Of a stretch of 64,000 bases of DNA, positions 1 to 41,778 are shown one piece after another. This DNA comes from Lucifuga dentata (Eukaryota > Chordata > Actinopteri > Ophidiiformes > Bythitidae). Position numbers and translations under genes: made by a program. Under the pieces are notes generated by a model. The model had not been told where the DNA came from. It worked only from the letters and a program-made list of their open reading frames with translations, and searched no databases. Each line of letters opens with the position of its first letter. Within the stretch, counting starts at the first letter, position 1. The DNA lies in assembly GCA_014773175.1 (NCBI GenBank), contig VXCM01002815.1, forward strand, positions 19,855-83,854, read 5' to 3'.

Positions 1-326
1 AATGTTCATAGAGCTGTATGAGAAATAAGTCCTTCATTGTGAGCAGATGGAGCCTCAGAGAGCTAATTTTTTCCTTGTCAGGCATTTAAAATCAAACATG
101 GATGTTTTGTGTATGAAGAGATTAAATGTCAGTATCCTCCAGTTTTCTCTCATATCATTCTCTTGAAGGAACATAATGAAATTCTGTATGTTGGAAATCC
201 TTGAAATAAGAGAGAAAAATTTGTTGTTAGTCCTATTCTATATGTGTCTTATTTTCTGAAATCCTAAAAACGCTGTATGAGGATTTAACATCTCAAACAT
301 TGTTTTCTCACTTGGTTTTATCTCAG
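1..326 (+). other. cpne7: cpne7 intron, 3' part
   Basis: This AT-rich sequence precedes the acceptor at 325-326. No upstream copine exon is seen in it, so the exons for the start of C2A lie outside the window. Confidence 0.8.
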
Positions 327-29140
<28,814 letters not shown>

Positions 29141-30524
29141 TCAGCCTGTATTTGTGGGCCAAATTTTGACTGCAGCATCAGTCCAGAAGACTGAGCGGGA
29201 GAGAAGAGAGAGCACGCATGTCTCACTATTTTGGACAAAAACTATAAATTGTTTCTAAATGTGATGTTATTCTTTTTTTTCATGTTTCATTCTTACGAAG
29301 TGTTTACACAAGGGCCATATGACCGAAATTTGGTTTATATTCCTCCGCTCAGTGTGGGTCTGGCATTTCTGTTTGGCTGTGAAAAATGACCATGCAGCTG
29401 TTTTTGCATCATGAGTCCTGAAGGGTCTTTTTTTTTTAAAGCTTGTAGGCCAATTCCCCAGTGCTGATCCACCAATCAGCAATGCAGCCTTCCCTTTTCT
29501 CAGCACCTCAACATCATCATTATCTTACTGTTTTATTATGTCTCGTTGCAGTTTAGAGCACTTTTAGAGTATGCTGCACAGAAAGTCACAATTAAAATCA
29601 GTTCAGAATGCTGAAATTTAACATAGCACGAATCACAAGAAGTATAAAGATACTGCATTTCAAAAACTAGTAAGGATATCTCATATACTCACAGTAGTCT
29701 GGCTGGCTGCAGGCTTGGTAATATGTTAGATAATAGACACAAATCATAGTTCCATATCAGACATATGAACAGTGTAATGGCAGTTTATTAATGTTTTTCA
29801 AATTAATAAATCATACAGTTGGTTGCAAAGCAGAAAATGAAATGTGTTTTGCTTGAGTTAAAAGCTGCATTCCAAGACGTGCCAGCCATTGCCAGATTAC
29901 AAAATTTACAGTATATACTCACTGTAAACTTATTCAGTCAAGGTTTTCATCCCTCAGTAAAGGCTTCCTAATGACCAGGTGAGAAATGGCAGCAACTGAA
30001 ATAATCGTGTTGAGTCAGAATCATGGTCTCTTGTACCTCCATCAACACCCATTTACTGCATACATCTGAGAGACTTGCCAGTGAGATAACTTAATCTGTG
30101 TGATGTTTGAAACTGTTTTGTATGATTTTCTTCATACAAAATCTGGCACAGCAACACAGAGCTAAAATGTTACCTTAGCAAGAAAGAATATGAGGTCATC
30201 AGCATACAGGCTGATTTTTTTCTTAGATGTGAAAAAAGCCAAAATGCCATTTGCCTCTAGGGCTAAATACACCTTATTTTTGGTCTTTTGTCAAGTGGTT
30301 TTGATATAATCTGTAAAAATCATGCTTCTTGTCAACCCTTTTTTTTTTCCAAAGAATATTTCATTATGATCCCACCAGATGATTCATAAGGAAGTTAACT
30401 GAAGAAGAAAAACCAGATTAGATCAAATGAAAGTGCAAAGCAGCTTTGATGAGAGATGTAACACGAATAGCAGTGTTCATGAATAAAGTTGTAATATATT
30501 GATGCTATTAAATTAAACAATAAA
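29141..30524 (+). other. cpne7: Probable cpne7 3' UTR with poly(A) signal candidates
   Basis: This sequence follows the cpne7 stop codon and has no coding potential. AATAAA occurs at 29805-29810, 30482-30487 and 30519-30524. The 30482 signal is followed by a GT-rich stretch and is a plausible cleavage signal. The true 3' end cannot be set from sequence alone. Confidence 0.5.
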
Positions 30525-33500
30525 AAATGTAAAATGTACCATTTAATAATACATACCAGGAATATAATTATTCTGCGTGTTTATAAGTTTTGTCACACCG
30601 TAAAGCCAGTATTATATTAAAAAGGCACACATACTGTTTTGTTTAAGAACAGTAACTTATACCTGAATGATTACTATATTTACTAGATCAAATGGATTGT
30701 TTTCCATTTTCTCTGGTGTTTTATTGAGCTTTAAAGTATACATAATTTCAAAAAGCTATAGTTTCATTTTTATTCTCCTTGCCTGTATAAATAGCGCCCG
30801 ATGTGTGTCAGTGTGTCTTCATATTTGGGCAGAAAGATCTCTTCTCTTTTGTCTATAGGATGTAATTGAACAGAAAAAAACTCTGTCATGTTTAGGGTGC
30901 AGTATTTACATAAGACGTACTAAGGCTGCAAAGGTTGAGCCACAACCTCCAACTGATATTGGCTCACTTGAGGAGTAACAACAGTTCGCTGTGTGGTACT
31001 GTTGATTTAAGTATTTAATGTAACCACACAACAATGGTGAGGTCATGTGGTTTTGATCTGTAATTACATATTCAGTGAAAGATGTGGACAGAAGAGATTT
31101 GATTAGACCAAATGCAGTGTGTCACATTTTTTAAAGGCTTTTAAAGACATTCACACGCCACCTAAATGTGTTATCTCTTGTGTGACAGACAACCCACACA
31201 GTCAAAACAAAACTGATACCTTCATCAGCCAAATGTTCTGAAAACACAGATGATGCCACCTGAAATATAAGAATCTTAAGTATCATTAAGCATCATTTAA
31301 TCCATTTTGAGGTTTGAATAACATATGGGCTTTTGTCTTGGTTTTCTCTTGAATTGTGGCCATGTATGCAAATTTTGTTTTACATGATATTATAATATAT
31401 TGAGAAATTACAAGTGGATTTTGTTTTTGGAGCCAAAAACATTCTGTAAAGTGGGGGATTTCATGAATGTATTTGTGATGTAAGTAAGATTATTCTGGAG
31501 AATCATTCCCTTTTGTGTCAATCTCTATGTAGTAGTAGCGTAGGTTTTGAAACATGTTTCCTATTAAATGAAAGCAAAAGTCACTCAGAAAATTAAGAGA
31601 ATTACATATTTGAGTAGATATGCTATGTTGATAAAGAACATATTTGGGCAGCGTTTCCTGCTGAATATATTTTTAAGAAAATAAGTTGCAAATGAATGTA
31701 ATGTGTAGAAAAGGAATGAGGAAACTTGTTCTGCATTGTTGCTATTTTTATTTTCCACATATGAAGACATTATTATTATTATTTCCTTTTGGTAAAGATC
31801 CAGAATTGTTGTTTTCCCAGCAGTGAGTCTGTTGAAATACATAGGAAAAGCATCAAATCCCACAATGCTCCACAGTAATAAGACCTAATTGTACACTGTG
31901 CAGCACAAACCTAATATTATGGTTCATTATTTGCCTACTGTTCTAATGATGACTCTACTTCGTATCTTTGCTTGATGTTTATGCATTTATTTATTTGTAA
32001 TCATGCTTTGATTGGAGACTGAATCACTCCTTTGGCCAGAAATTAAGCTACTGGTCTAATTAAAAGCAAAGGAAGCTATCTAGTATTTACTGCTCCTAAG
32101 AGGATTCAGATATTATGTACCATCGCCCCCCTTCCTCAAACTACAAATATTAATCTGACTTTGATTTGTCCTCTGAAACCCACCGTCCCTCCCCGGATAC
32201 AAATTATTGACTACTCCTGAATGTATCTAAACACAGTACTACTACTCTGAACTCCTTTGAGGATCACAACTATTGAGATTCCTCTGCTGCTGTGGATCAG
32301 AGGATGAGGCCTATTGATTCAGCAGGCCTACATCTGCAACCATACTCTGGAATGTAAATGATCCTGGAAGGACTTTGGTCTCAAAACTGAAGCTCAAATC
32401 AATGTGACAAGACTACAATAAGGTGAAATAGATGGGGAATATTCACAAATACTCCGCTGGAATGATAAACAGCATTTGGCATTATAGGTTATTTGTTGAG
32501 GCACAGAACCTTGTCTGTTTTTTTTTTTTTTTTNTTTTTTTTTTTTTTTTTAATGCCACAGTGTTTTATTTTTATAGAAGATAGATTCTTCATTGTATGG
32601 AGCTCATATGGATAGGTATGAGGATAGGAGTAAGTGTAAAGAGTAAATCATCTTTACAGGTCAGTTAAACCAGCATTTTGCTTTCTCATAAATCTTTGAC
32701 TGGCTTTCTTCTAACTAAATGAGGCCAAAACTGTAGATATTAACCAATCTTTCTGCTCCCCACAGGCAAAGCAGCTTATATATTAATATCTTTATTAGCA
32801 GTTCTTCCTTGATTCATGCCTTAAGTGGCAATTCTTTCCTTGTCCTCAGTGTTATTGCTATATTACCTTATTGCTGCTTTGCCTCAGGTTACGAGCTGCT
32901 CCACCTCAAATGGTTTATTTCTCCCATTGTCTAACTACACTATAACATTTCAGGAGGTATGATGGTGGACCTCAGACAGAATGGTTTTCATCATCAAATG
33001 GTAGTCTGCTTCCCCTCATATACAACTGCTAATTTAGTTAAAATGTTAAGTTTATTTTAATGATAAAATAATAAGTCATATCCTCTCACACAGCAATACA
33101 GCGAGCCATGCAAGTATTTCATGCCCCTCTGAGCTTGTCTGAATAACATAAAGTATTGGATATAATATTACAATACTTTATATTACAGTGACGCTTGGGT
33201 CTATGAAGCCTCACCAGAACTGCTTCAGCCATATTCCTCTTCAGATGTTTTCCTGTTATTTTTTTTAATACTCATTTTCAACATTTTCAGTATGAGTAAT
33301 ATTAGGGTGAATTTGATTTGCTTGCAGCACCAAATCATTAATGGACACGTGGCAGAGCAATCACTGCAATCAAACATGTATGGAATTCTAAAGTATTCAG
33401 TGAATATAACTGTGTGCTTGTATGTGAATGCACAGTCGTGGTGTCATTTAAGCTGTTAAGATTCATGGAAAAACTGTTTCTTGATAAGAGACACAGGGGT

Positions 33501-34612
33501 GCAATACAAACAACACTGCAAAAAACAGTGAGCTAAAACACTGAACACAATAAAATCGCAGCTCCTACGTCCAGCATGCATTGAGGATTAAATGAAGCTG
33601 GGCAGAATTCACTGAGCTTATTTCCCTTATCTACATTTGCACCATTGTCAGACTAAATTACGAATTTATAGGTTGTGTGCCATACTGATGTATTTTAAAT
33701 TTCTCTTGTTGTCTTTCTTTCACACATCCACTGTTAATGAAAACACAGTTTACAGCCTGGATATGCAACGGTGTAACTGCAGGCCATGTGGGTGGAAAGG
33801 AACCCATGTACTGTATTATTAGTAAATAACATTTGATTTATTCAAAAGAACTTTATTGCATGCTTACTTTAATTGTTTCGGTGTGCTGTGCAGTCAGTTC
33901 TTTGGATTTTATGATAAGCTATATTATGCAAGCCTGCATTTGCACAAACCTCTGTTCTTGTAGTTTATGCTCCCGTCTTGCAGTTAGATAAATAAATATG
34001 AACATTTATTTGAAATAGTCTCTGTGATGCATTTTTACATTGAATTACCAGCTGTACCAGAACACAACATTGCCTTTATTTGCTTTTCAGTTTCTGATCC
34101 TTTACAAAGATAAGCAAACTGCCCATAAAGATTATTGTAGAGATCTAGAGATCACCTCATAAAACATTTTTATGAGGACGAGGAATAGGAATGAAATACC
34201 AATATTGGTGGGTTTGATTAGATGGAAGCTATGCTGTCATTTACACATTTGCCCTGTGTGATTTTGGTTGGTGATGATGTGAGTACTTATTGTATGCAAG
34301 AGTGTCTGAGCTTACTCATTAATTCCATCAGACGGCTCCTTTCATTTAACGGCTATTGTTGGGAGCACTGAATAATGGTTGTTTCCATGGTGACACCTAC
34401 TTGTGGGGAGACGCAGACCTTCATTTTTGTCAGATTCAGGGACAAAGATGCGGGATGTGCTGAGGGCTTTGGGAGGAGGCCATCCATAGATTATATGAAA
34501 GTGATGAGGCTTTGATTGTGACGGTTGATGTCCTTTGCAAGGCCACTGGATATCTCGAGTCCCTCCAGCAGGGCTATGAGCCTCAGGTGGACAGTTTCTT
34601 CAAAGTGGATGG

Positions 34613-34616
<4 letters not shown>

Positions 34617-34673
<57 letters not shown>
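34617..34673. repeat. (CT)n microsatellite
   Basis: About 57 bp of CT dinucleotides. Confidence 0.95.
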
Positions 34674-34674
<1 letters not shown>

Positions 34675-35789
34675 ATATAACCCTGTTTGTGCCTGGCCTG
34701 CTGATGTATGACCACAATTAAAGGACACTCAGCACAGCTTAACATTCACACACAATAAAATCAACAGCAGTGTTGTAACCTGGGACAAGGTGCTGTTGTT
34801 TAGAGGAATTGGCTCATTGCCTCAGTGTTATCAGATTACCTTTAATATTGGCAAACTCAACAGGGCTTCCATAACCAGCGTTATGGAAGCCCTGGGAGGT
34901 CTTGCTGGGTGGGGTGGGGGGAGTGGATGGGGGGGAGCTGTAAAAACAGAAAGGGCAGAAGACATATTGGTTTTATTGCAGTGGTTGGTTACGAGCACCT
35001 GTCTGTAAAGAGGAAATGACTAATAGGAAACAGAGAATAGTAATTAGCTGTCTCCTCCTTCCCACAAGGGAAGAGAATCCACCTTTGAAATGCTTCCAGC
35101 TAGCTCTTCTGATGTTTTATCTCACATGCTTTTTACCACCACCCCTAGTCGCTTTGTGCATATATTGTACAATATACACATGTATAAGTAGATATTCAAA
35201 CATACGTGCTTGCACTTTGAAGAATGAAATGTAGTTGAGGTCCCAGATCCAAAATAAATACTAGAGATTGTGTGACAGGCACCTTGGTGGGTTATTATAA
35301 ATATGTAGCACAAGATGAAATAGAGAACAAAATCGAGATATACTGTACATAGCTTTGTCAAATGGGGATTGTTTTTCCATACATTGCTTCTGTTCTATGC
35401 TATATTTGCAAGTAAATGCAATATTCCCAACAGCAGCAGCTTTTTCTGCATCCTTGGTAAAATGTGGATGTGGAATCTGTTGTGTAAAGTCAGTTGAAAA
35501 ACTGTCAGAAGATGAGTCATCTGTATCAAGAATGTTACTAGCTGATAAGACCAAAATAGCAGACTGAGAGGATGTGACTCCACAGGCGACCCAGTCTGAG
35601 AAGGAAATCTGGTTGTTATGTTTAGCTTAGCCAAAATGACCCTCAAGGAAATTTAGCACCATCAGCTAAATGTCAGTGCATGTCACATAATTTTGTGTCT
35701 CATTTACTTTCATCACTCCTCTTCTCCCTCATAGAATCCAATCTTTCTCTCACTCTTCCTTTCTCCTTCACACAACACACGGAAAAAGG

Positions 35790-35815
35790 GAGAGAGAGAG
35801 AGAGAGAGAGAGAGA
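35790..35815. repeat. (GA)n microsatellite
   Basis: Short GA repeat within a purine-rich stretch. Confidence 0.9.
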
Positions 35816-37965
35816 AGCAGAGAAAGGCAGACAGACATCAAATTAGTCATTGCCACTACATAAGAGAAAACAAAAGAACTCTTGCTATTTGCATTCAATG
35901 AAAGTTAAATCCTCCTTCAACTGGAGAAAATTTAAAAGTATAAACAATAAATTTCCAACTACAACCATAGCCAGCAAGCAGATTAAACTAACTGAATTTA
36001 TTAGTGTGTGGATGTTACAGTCATTAATTATTTGCATGTCAATATGTAAACATAGATTTCTTTAATTATTTCTCTGTAAATCTACATTGGGTTGCAATGT
36101 TGATATATCACAAAGGAGGATTACAGGAAAATGAGTGAAAAGAAAAGATATTTCAATTGTCCTTATTTGAATCATTACTAATTAATACAAACTTAAAAAC
36201 AAATTTAATCATACATTGCTTGGGGTTGATCCCCCTGGATGGAGAAGAATTAATAGTCTTGTCAGACTGCAGGACATTCAGGTGTGCCTGGGTGGCTGTT
36301 TGCCTCAGTCTCACGCTCCTCTACCTCTGAAACCTACAGACATAGTAGTGTAATTAGACATTGGAGCTTCTTGTTGACCACTGGGCCACTCATGGGTCTC
36401 TGCTTCTGCAGCAGCTATACCTCCACCTTCCTCAAATGTACAGCTTAGTCCCTCTGACAAAACCTCCATTCTCCTCTGCCTCCACAGGCACCTCTGGCCT
36501 AATATGATATGATGATATGATATGTGAAATGCCAGACTTGAATGATGGAGCCACATGTTGGAAGCCAGTGCAACTGGGTGTCATTGGTACAGACAGTAAT
36601 CACCCCAGGAGGTAGTACCCATGTGTGAAGGCTCCCCCATCTCAGGACAACACATTATTTTTTCTGAAATGTTGTACTTATCCCCATGTTCCCAAAGCTT
36701 CCACTACAGCACTGGCAGCTGATTTCTCAAACAGAGCAGCCAGCAGCTCAATACTTGAATAAAAATGTGAGAAGGAAGTTAGAGGAATGCATGACAGGAC
36801 TGTCGGTGACATTGCTAGACCAGATCTGGGTCAGCCTTTGAGACTGACATAATGCTCCTGTATTAGCTCTATTTCACTTGCATTTCCATCTAGAACAAGC
36901 TGTACTGGTTAGATGGGCTTGATTACAGCCCAGCTGATACATAAGACCCTACTGCCTGATTTCTTTGGGGGTTCGTGATCTCTGCGTGCTCTAAGGACTA
37001 CAGGAGGTGTCAGACACTCTATTAATGGGCTGCCAGGGGATACATCAGTTCCTCACCACGTTATACTTTATGTCTTGTCATATTATAATACTACAAGGCT
37101 TGTAACATTTGTTTATTAAGGATATTTATTCGCTCAGCACCTCATCCAGGTATAACACAAAAGTCAACAGTCATATTACACATATGAAACCCAAGCCAAT
37201 AAATTATGTATTGGCTTGAAAGTATTTCTATGAGTTAATATTAGTAAACAAAAAACAGAATAAACAACACCATTAAGTGAATAACTTAATGGTATCAACA
37301 AAATGACAGTGACTAGAACTGATATTTCTCATATGTTCTGGAAGTTTGTTCTTCAGTTGTATGGCTGTGTGTCATCTGAATAAATAGGATTTTTGATAAG
37401 GGCATATGATGTGACCATCACAGGTATTCAAGTGAACATTGCTGCAAGGCTTTACTTGACTGAGTAAATATATTGGCTTACATGATGCGTGATGTATGAT
37501 AATCTTTAAATGAAAACAGCCCAGAATAACCTCTGCTACTGCCAACAATGATCATCTGCAATGCATTTCAACAGAATATTGATGAAACAGCCTGAGACTA
37601 GTCTTGCTGTTCTATTCTGTACCAGTTTATTGTGGTCTGGTTTCAGTGCTGAGGACCGTAATGAAGCACAGTTGGCACAGAATCAGCGACTGAGTAACTT
37701 GCTGTAATACACTGGATGGTAGATACAACTGCCATTTTCTGATTATTCCTATTCTTCTTCATCACAAGTATTAATGTGCTCTGACCAGCATAAATTACTG
37801 TCTGGAACAAAAGTATTTCTGTCATACAAATGTATTATTTGGTCTCTGAATAGTTTTCAGTCTCTGGGGCTCTATAAAGGTGTCAAATGAAATAAAAGGA
37901 GGAAAGAGGAACATTTCTTTTACTGAGCTGTTCATCACTTTGCACATATAGCCTGTAGCCTGTGC

Positions 37966-38008
37966 TTGGGGGGGGNGGCATCATTAGTCCAGGTTGAGAA
38001 CCACTTTT
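37966..38008 (-). mobile_element. hAT-type end motif beside G run
   Basis: AGGTTGAGAACCACTTTTAC is the reverse form of a common hAT terminal sequence and lies just after a G run broken by N at 37976. No partner end was identified. Confidence 0.3.
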
Positions 38009-39425
38009 ACAGATAACAAGGATGTCATTTATTTAGGCAGCAACAAAGGAGCAACAAAGGTGCAGCACTTTATCTGTGAATAAGTGAAATATGGCCATAC
38101 TCTGAACAACACAAATGGAAGTCAAATGAATTGGTACAAACCACATGAAATGAAGGACAGTTTTTCCCTTTATTCTGATCATCTTCCAGCAGCCCTTGCA
38201 GATGTCAACAAAACATACAGTATTGTGGAACATGGATGTGAATGCTGGATGAAAAATAAGACATGCATGTTACATTGGTGCACAATGGAAACGCTGCTTT
38301 AAGGCTGCTAGAAAAGGAACCTAATGATCACCCAAATCATGACTGAGTCTTTAGAGATGTTAATTGGCAATTATGTGTTAACCAGGTTAAATAGGCGTGT
38401 GTCTATGTTATGTATGACTAATCGTGGGAGTTGGAATTAGGATTGTACACGTGCACATTTTCTCAATGATCATTATTCATGCATTTGCATGGTGACATTC
38501 ATGCAAAGGATTTAATTGGTTAGAATTTTTGAGAAGTTTCAATCATTTGCATTTTGCCACCAAGACAACCTACTCAAAACAGTAATTCTTCTTATACTGA
38601 AAAAAACAAACAAACAAACAAAAAAAAAAACTCAAGGTTAGTCACATACCCAACAGTCTTCTGATTTTCCTTCTTTTGCTAATACAAAGCCAGACTCTGT
38701 CTTTCATCACCTTGAAATGTGTGATGTTAAAAAAAAGAAAAAGATTTTTCATCCAAATTCAATTTTCAACTGCATTACAGACACCACATTCTTCTGATCT
38801 ATATCCATACCTGTTGAAAATACATTAGAACAGTTTTACATTGCTGAATCAGCATCATATACTGTAGCTACACATTAGTTGTATGTTTTCAACCTTATTT
38901 GTTAATGTAACTCCATAAATGTGACCACTGTTCAAGCATATACAGTATTTTAATCATCCTGATCAATATCTGGATCTAGACTAAACTGCACCTGTTGATA
39001 GTCTCCATAAGTTTTTTATGTTGACATGCCTGATTTTCACCAACATTGGTGACTTAGTTTTTGAGACGTAGATGAAAAATATCAACAAATACACTGTCTT
39101 GCTATATTTTTTTTTAAAAATTCTTTATCCAGATCCCAAACCAGATCTGCCTTTAAATCTAATCAACTCTTCTTTGACCCAATTCCTACCCATCTCCAAT
39201 GTTTAATTGATGTCTGTCCATTTACTTTTTGAAATATCCTGCTGACAGACAAAAATAAAAAGATAACCTCATTGGTGCAGGTAATAATGACTAAACATGA
39301 ATTGAAAAATAAAATAGTCATTGTGATACTCTCCATTTCTGAGTTGGTTTTTTATTCTTCTATTTATTCTTCTTATTCCCACAGTAATCTTATGTTAGTA
39401 CATTTCTTTTTTTTTTTTTTTTTTN

Positions 39426-39481
39426 GATTGGCACAACCATTTTTTATATATATGCAATTTAATCTAGCAACAGACAGATAA
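39426..39481. repeat. Dispersed repeat, copy 2
   Basis: It begins GATTGGCACAACC and ends CAACAGACAGATAA, matching 4027-4081 with a few substitutions. It directly follows a poly-T run and N (39425), so one edge is uncertain. Confidence 0.6.
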
Positions 39482-40462
39482 TACTGTATGTTAGTACATT
39501 TCTAGCTACAATGGAGATTAGCAGCAGTGAATTTTTCATCATCTCAAACATTGCTGATGTCATGAATTTGAGAGCTAGTGTTAATTTCGATAAAAACTGA
39601 CGAAATACAGTATATTTGTCAACAACCTTTTTTATATGACGAAGACGAGATGCTGATGAAACGAAAAACAATGGAATCAAACAAAAATTGTGACTAAATC
39701 TCTTCATAGTATCATTGACAAAAAAGATGAGACAAAAATAGGATTGTAAAAATCAAAAAGTCGGATGAAATGTTCATGCTTTGTTGTTAACTAAAAGTGA
39801 CAAGACAAAATTTCACTGAGATGTAACAGCTGCTGAGGTGATGGGTAATGACTGACCAATAAATATATCTTTTTTGCTAACTATCACGTTCATTCATCAC
39901 CTCTTTTGATTGGTTGCTTGCAGCATTTCTCTTCCTGCTTCACACTTTGGGCGCGTTTCTCATGTTCTGCACGTGTAACAAGGTAGTACAGGCTACATCT
40001 CTAACATGAGACCTAAGAAGGAGAAAAGGAATACAAATGAATAATGGTGCCAGCAGGCCTTGGCAGGAAAAAAACTGGTCATGTTTGGACCACTTCACTT
40101 ACAATGCAGTCGAAAGAAGGACAGAGTGTGTTGTAGTGTCTGGAGAGAAGCCGTGTGGCTATGAAATAAGCTGGGAAGAACACAACAAATCTGAAGAGGC
40201 ACTTCAAGGTGCACTACACTGAAATTTAGGCAAGTAAAGACATTAATAATGCTTTTCAAGCTATGTTAAGCCAGCTCCAAAAGGCAGTGGCGCATCTGGA
40301 AGTGTTAGAGTCAGCTTTGTAAATAATATCACAACAGGACATGCTGCATTCTCTGGGTTAGCCGAAATATAACACGCACGATCGCATGTATGATCCTTTA
40401 AGAAGCATTTTATGGAGTGTCAGTTTAATTTTAGGTTTTACCTTGGCTAAATATGCTTACAC

Positions 40463-40492
40463 TACAGGCCAGAAGTTTGAGGCCACTCCCAG

Positions 40493-40525
<33 letters not shown>

Positions 40526-41394
40526 ACTGTTTTTCAATTTATTGCACAGGAAATTACAAAAATATATAAAATAAATGTGACTAATTAGTTTTCAAGACAA
40601 ATTTGTCAACAAGAGCACATTATGTAGCCACTATGGCTTAAGAAATAATTTTTAATGAAGGCATGCCCAGTTTGTATTGGTGCACTGGCACTCCAGTTGT
40701 GTTCCAACTCCCTTGCCCAAACTCCCTTGCTTATGTGTTTAAACATTCTATTCAATAGTCTGCTGTCTGCCTTCTCCCAGATCATTTTGGGATTAACTTG
40801 GTACACAGTCTGCTCATGCTATTGCTCTGGTTCAGTAATGCTGTGTTTGCTGTGCTGTNCTTGGTACACAGTCTGCTCATGCTATTGCTCTGGTTCAGTA
40901 ATGCTGTGTTTGCTGTGCTGTGCTGATGCTGTGTTGTGTGGTTTGGAGGAGAGAGATCTGGAGACTTGGTCCAAGTTAAAGGAATTATAAAGAAAGAGAA
41001 TTACCATTCCAGTCTTCAAAGACATGCAATGCCATCTGGTTTATGAATTATTGGTCAAAATTTCATTCTTAAACAGGACAATGATTCCAATCATTCATCA
41101 GAATTATGCCAAAATTACATCCAGTCAAAAGAGAAGCAAAAGGTTTTGAGAATTATTTAGCCAGAGGGGGTTATTTGGATGAAACTAAAGTCTGAACCTG
41201 AAATGACTTCAAATGCTTTTATGTTGACAAATTCTTCTTGAACACTAATTAGTTACATTTATTTTATGTATTTTTGTCATTTCCAAATTGTAAAACAGTG
41301 TATTGATGATATATATATATAATTTTTTTTTTTTTTTTTTTTTNTTTTTTTTTTTTTTTTTTTAATCTGGGGGCGGCCTCAAACTTCTGGCCTA
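40463..41394 (+). mobile_element. Decayed Tc1-like element nested in hAT element
   Basis: The inverted ends are GGCCAGAAGTTTGAGGCC on the left and its complement on the right (41376-41394), each next to TA and an A- or T-run. The frame from 40993 reads KENYHSSLQRHAMPSGL, a stop, IIGQNFILKQDNDSNHSSEL and CQNYIQSKEKQKVL, the catalytic region of Tc1-family transposases around the second aspartate. The DPNH/PKH positions are altered and several stops occur, so it is inactive. Single Ns at 40859 and 41344 and a 62-bp duplication distort the length. Confidence 0.85.
40797..40921. repeat. Exact 62-bp duplication split by a single N
   Basis: Bases 40797-40858 and 40860-40921 appear identical, with N at 40859, inside the nested Tc1 copy. 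Confidence 0.9.
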
Positions 41395-41778
41395 AGCACC
41401 TACATTGTATTTGCAACATGCATTCGATAGCCGATTTGGAATGGCTCCAAACCACCTAATTTAAGCTACGGTTAACATCTGATTACCATGCTGAAGGCAG
41501 CAGGGTGTTTACGGATTCTTAAAAAGTTTTTAAAAGTCTTAAATTTGTTTATCCAAAATTAAGACCTTAATTTTCATCAAAAATGTTCACATAGTTTTTA
41601 TCGACTAATTTATTAATGACTAAATTGTAAAACTAGACTAAAATGTTCATGCTTCTTGTTGACTAAGAAAAACTACAATGGATGAAGTTGACTAAATTTG
41701 ACTAAAGCTCACAGGACTTTTAAATCTCAGGACTAAGATTAAGACAAAATCTAAAAATAGCTGATGAAATGAACACCA

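Larger units (their letters stand above)
30525..39425. other. Intergenic region with no recognised gene
   Basis: This 8.9-kb AT-rich stretch contains only short, overlapping open frames without family resemblance. It holds poly-T with an N (32519-32551), CT repeats (34617-34673), GA repeats (35790-35815), a hAT-end-like motif near 37995 and T-rich tracts. Confidence 0.6.
39576..41778 (+). mobile_element. Degenerate hAT transposon containing a nested Tc1 element
   Basis: The ends are TAGTGTTAATTTC on the left and the complement of TGGTGTTCATTTC on the right, a hAT-like terminal inverted repeat. Inside, 40079-40229 encodes a BED-type zinc finger in two frames: SCLDHFTYNAVERRTEC and GEKPCGYEI, then after a frameshift GKNTTNLKRHFKVHYTEI, giving the C-x-C and H-x-H arrangement of BED fingers. 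The dimerisation and catalytic domains are missing. A clean 8-bp target duplication was not found. The Tc1 copy at 40463-41394 interrupts it. Confidence 0.7.

Noticed and set aside
30785..30800. TATAAATAG as a core promoter
   Set aside because: No gene follows within reach and such motifs are expected by chance in AT-rich DNA.
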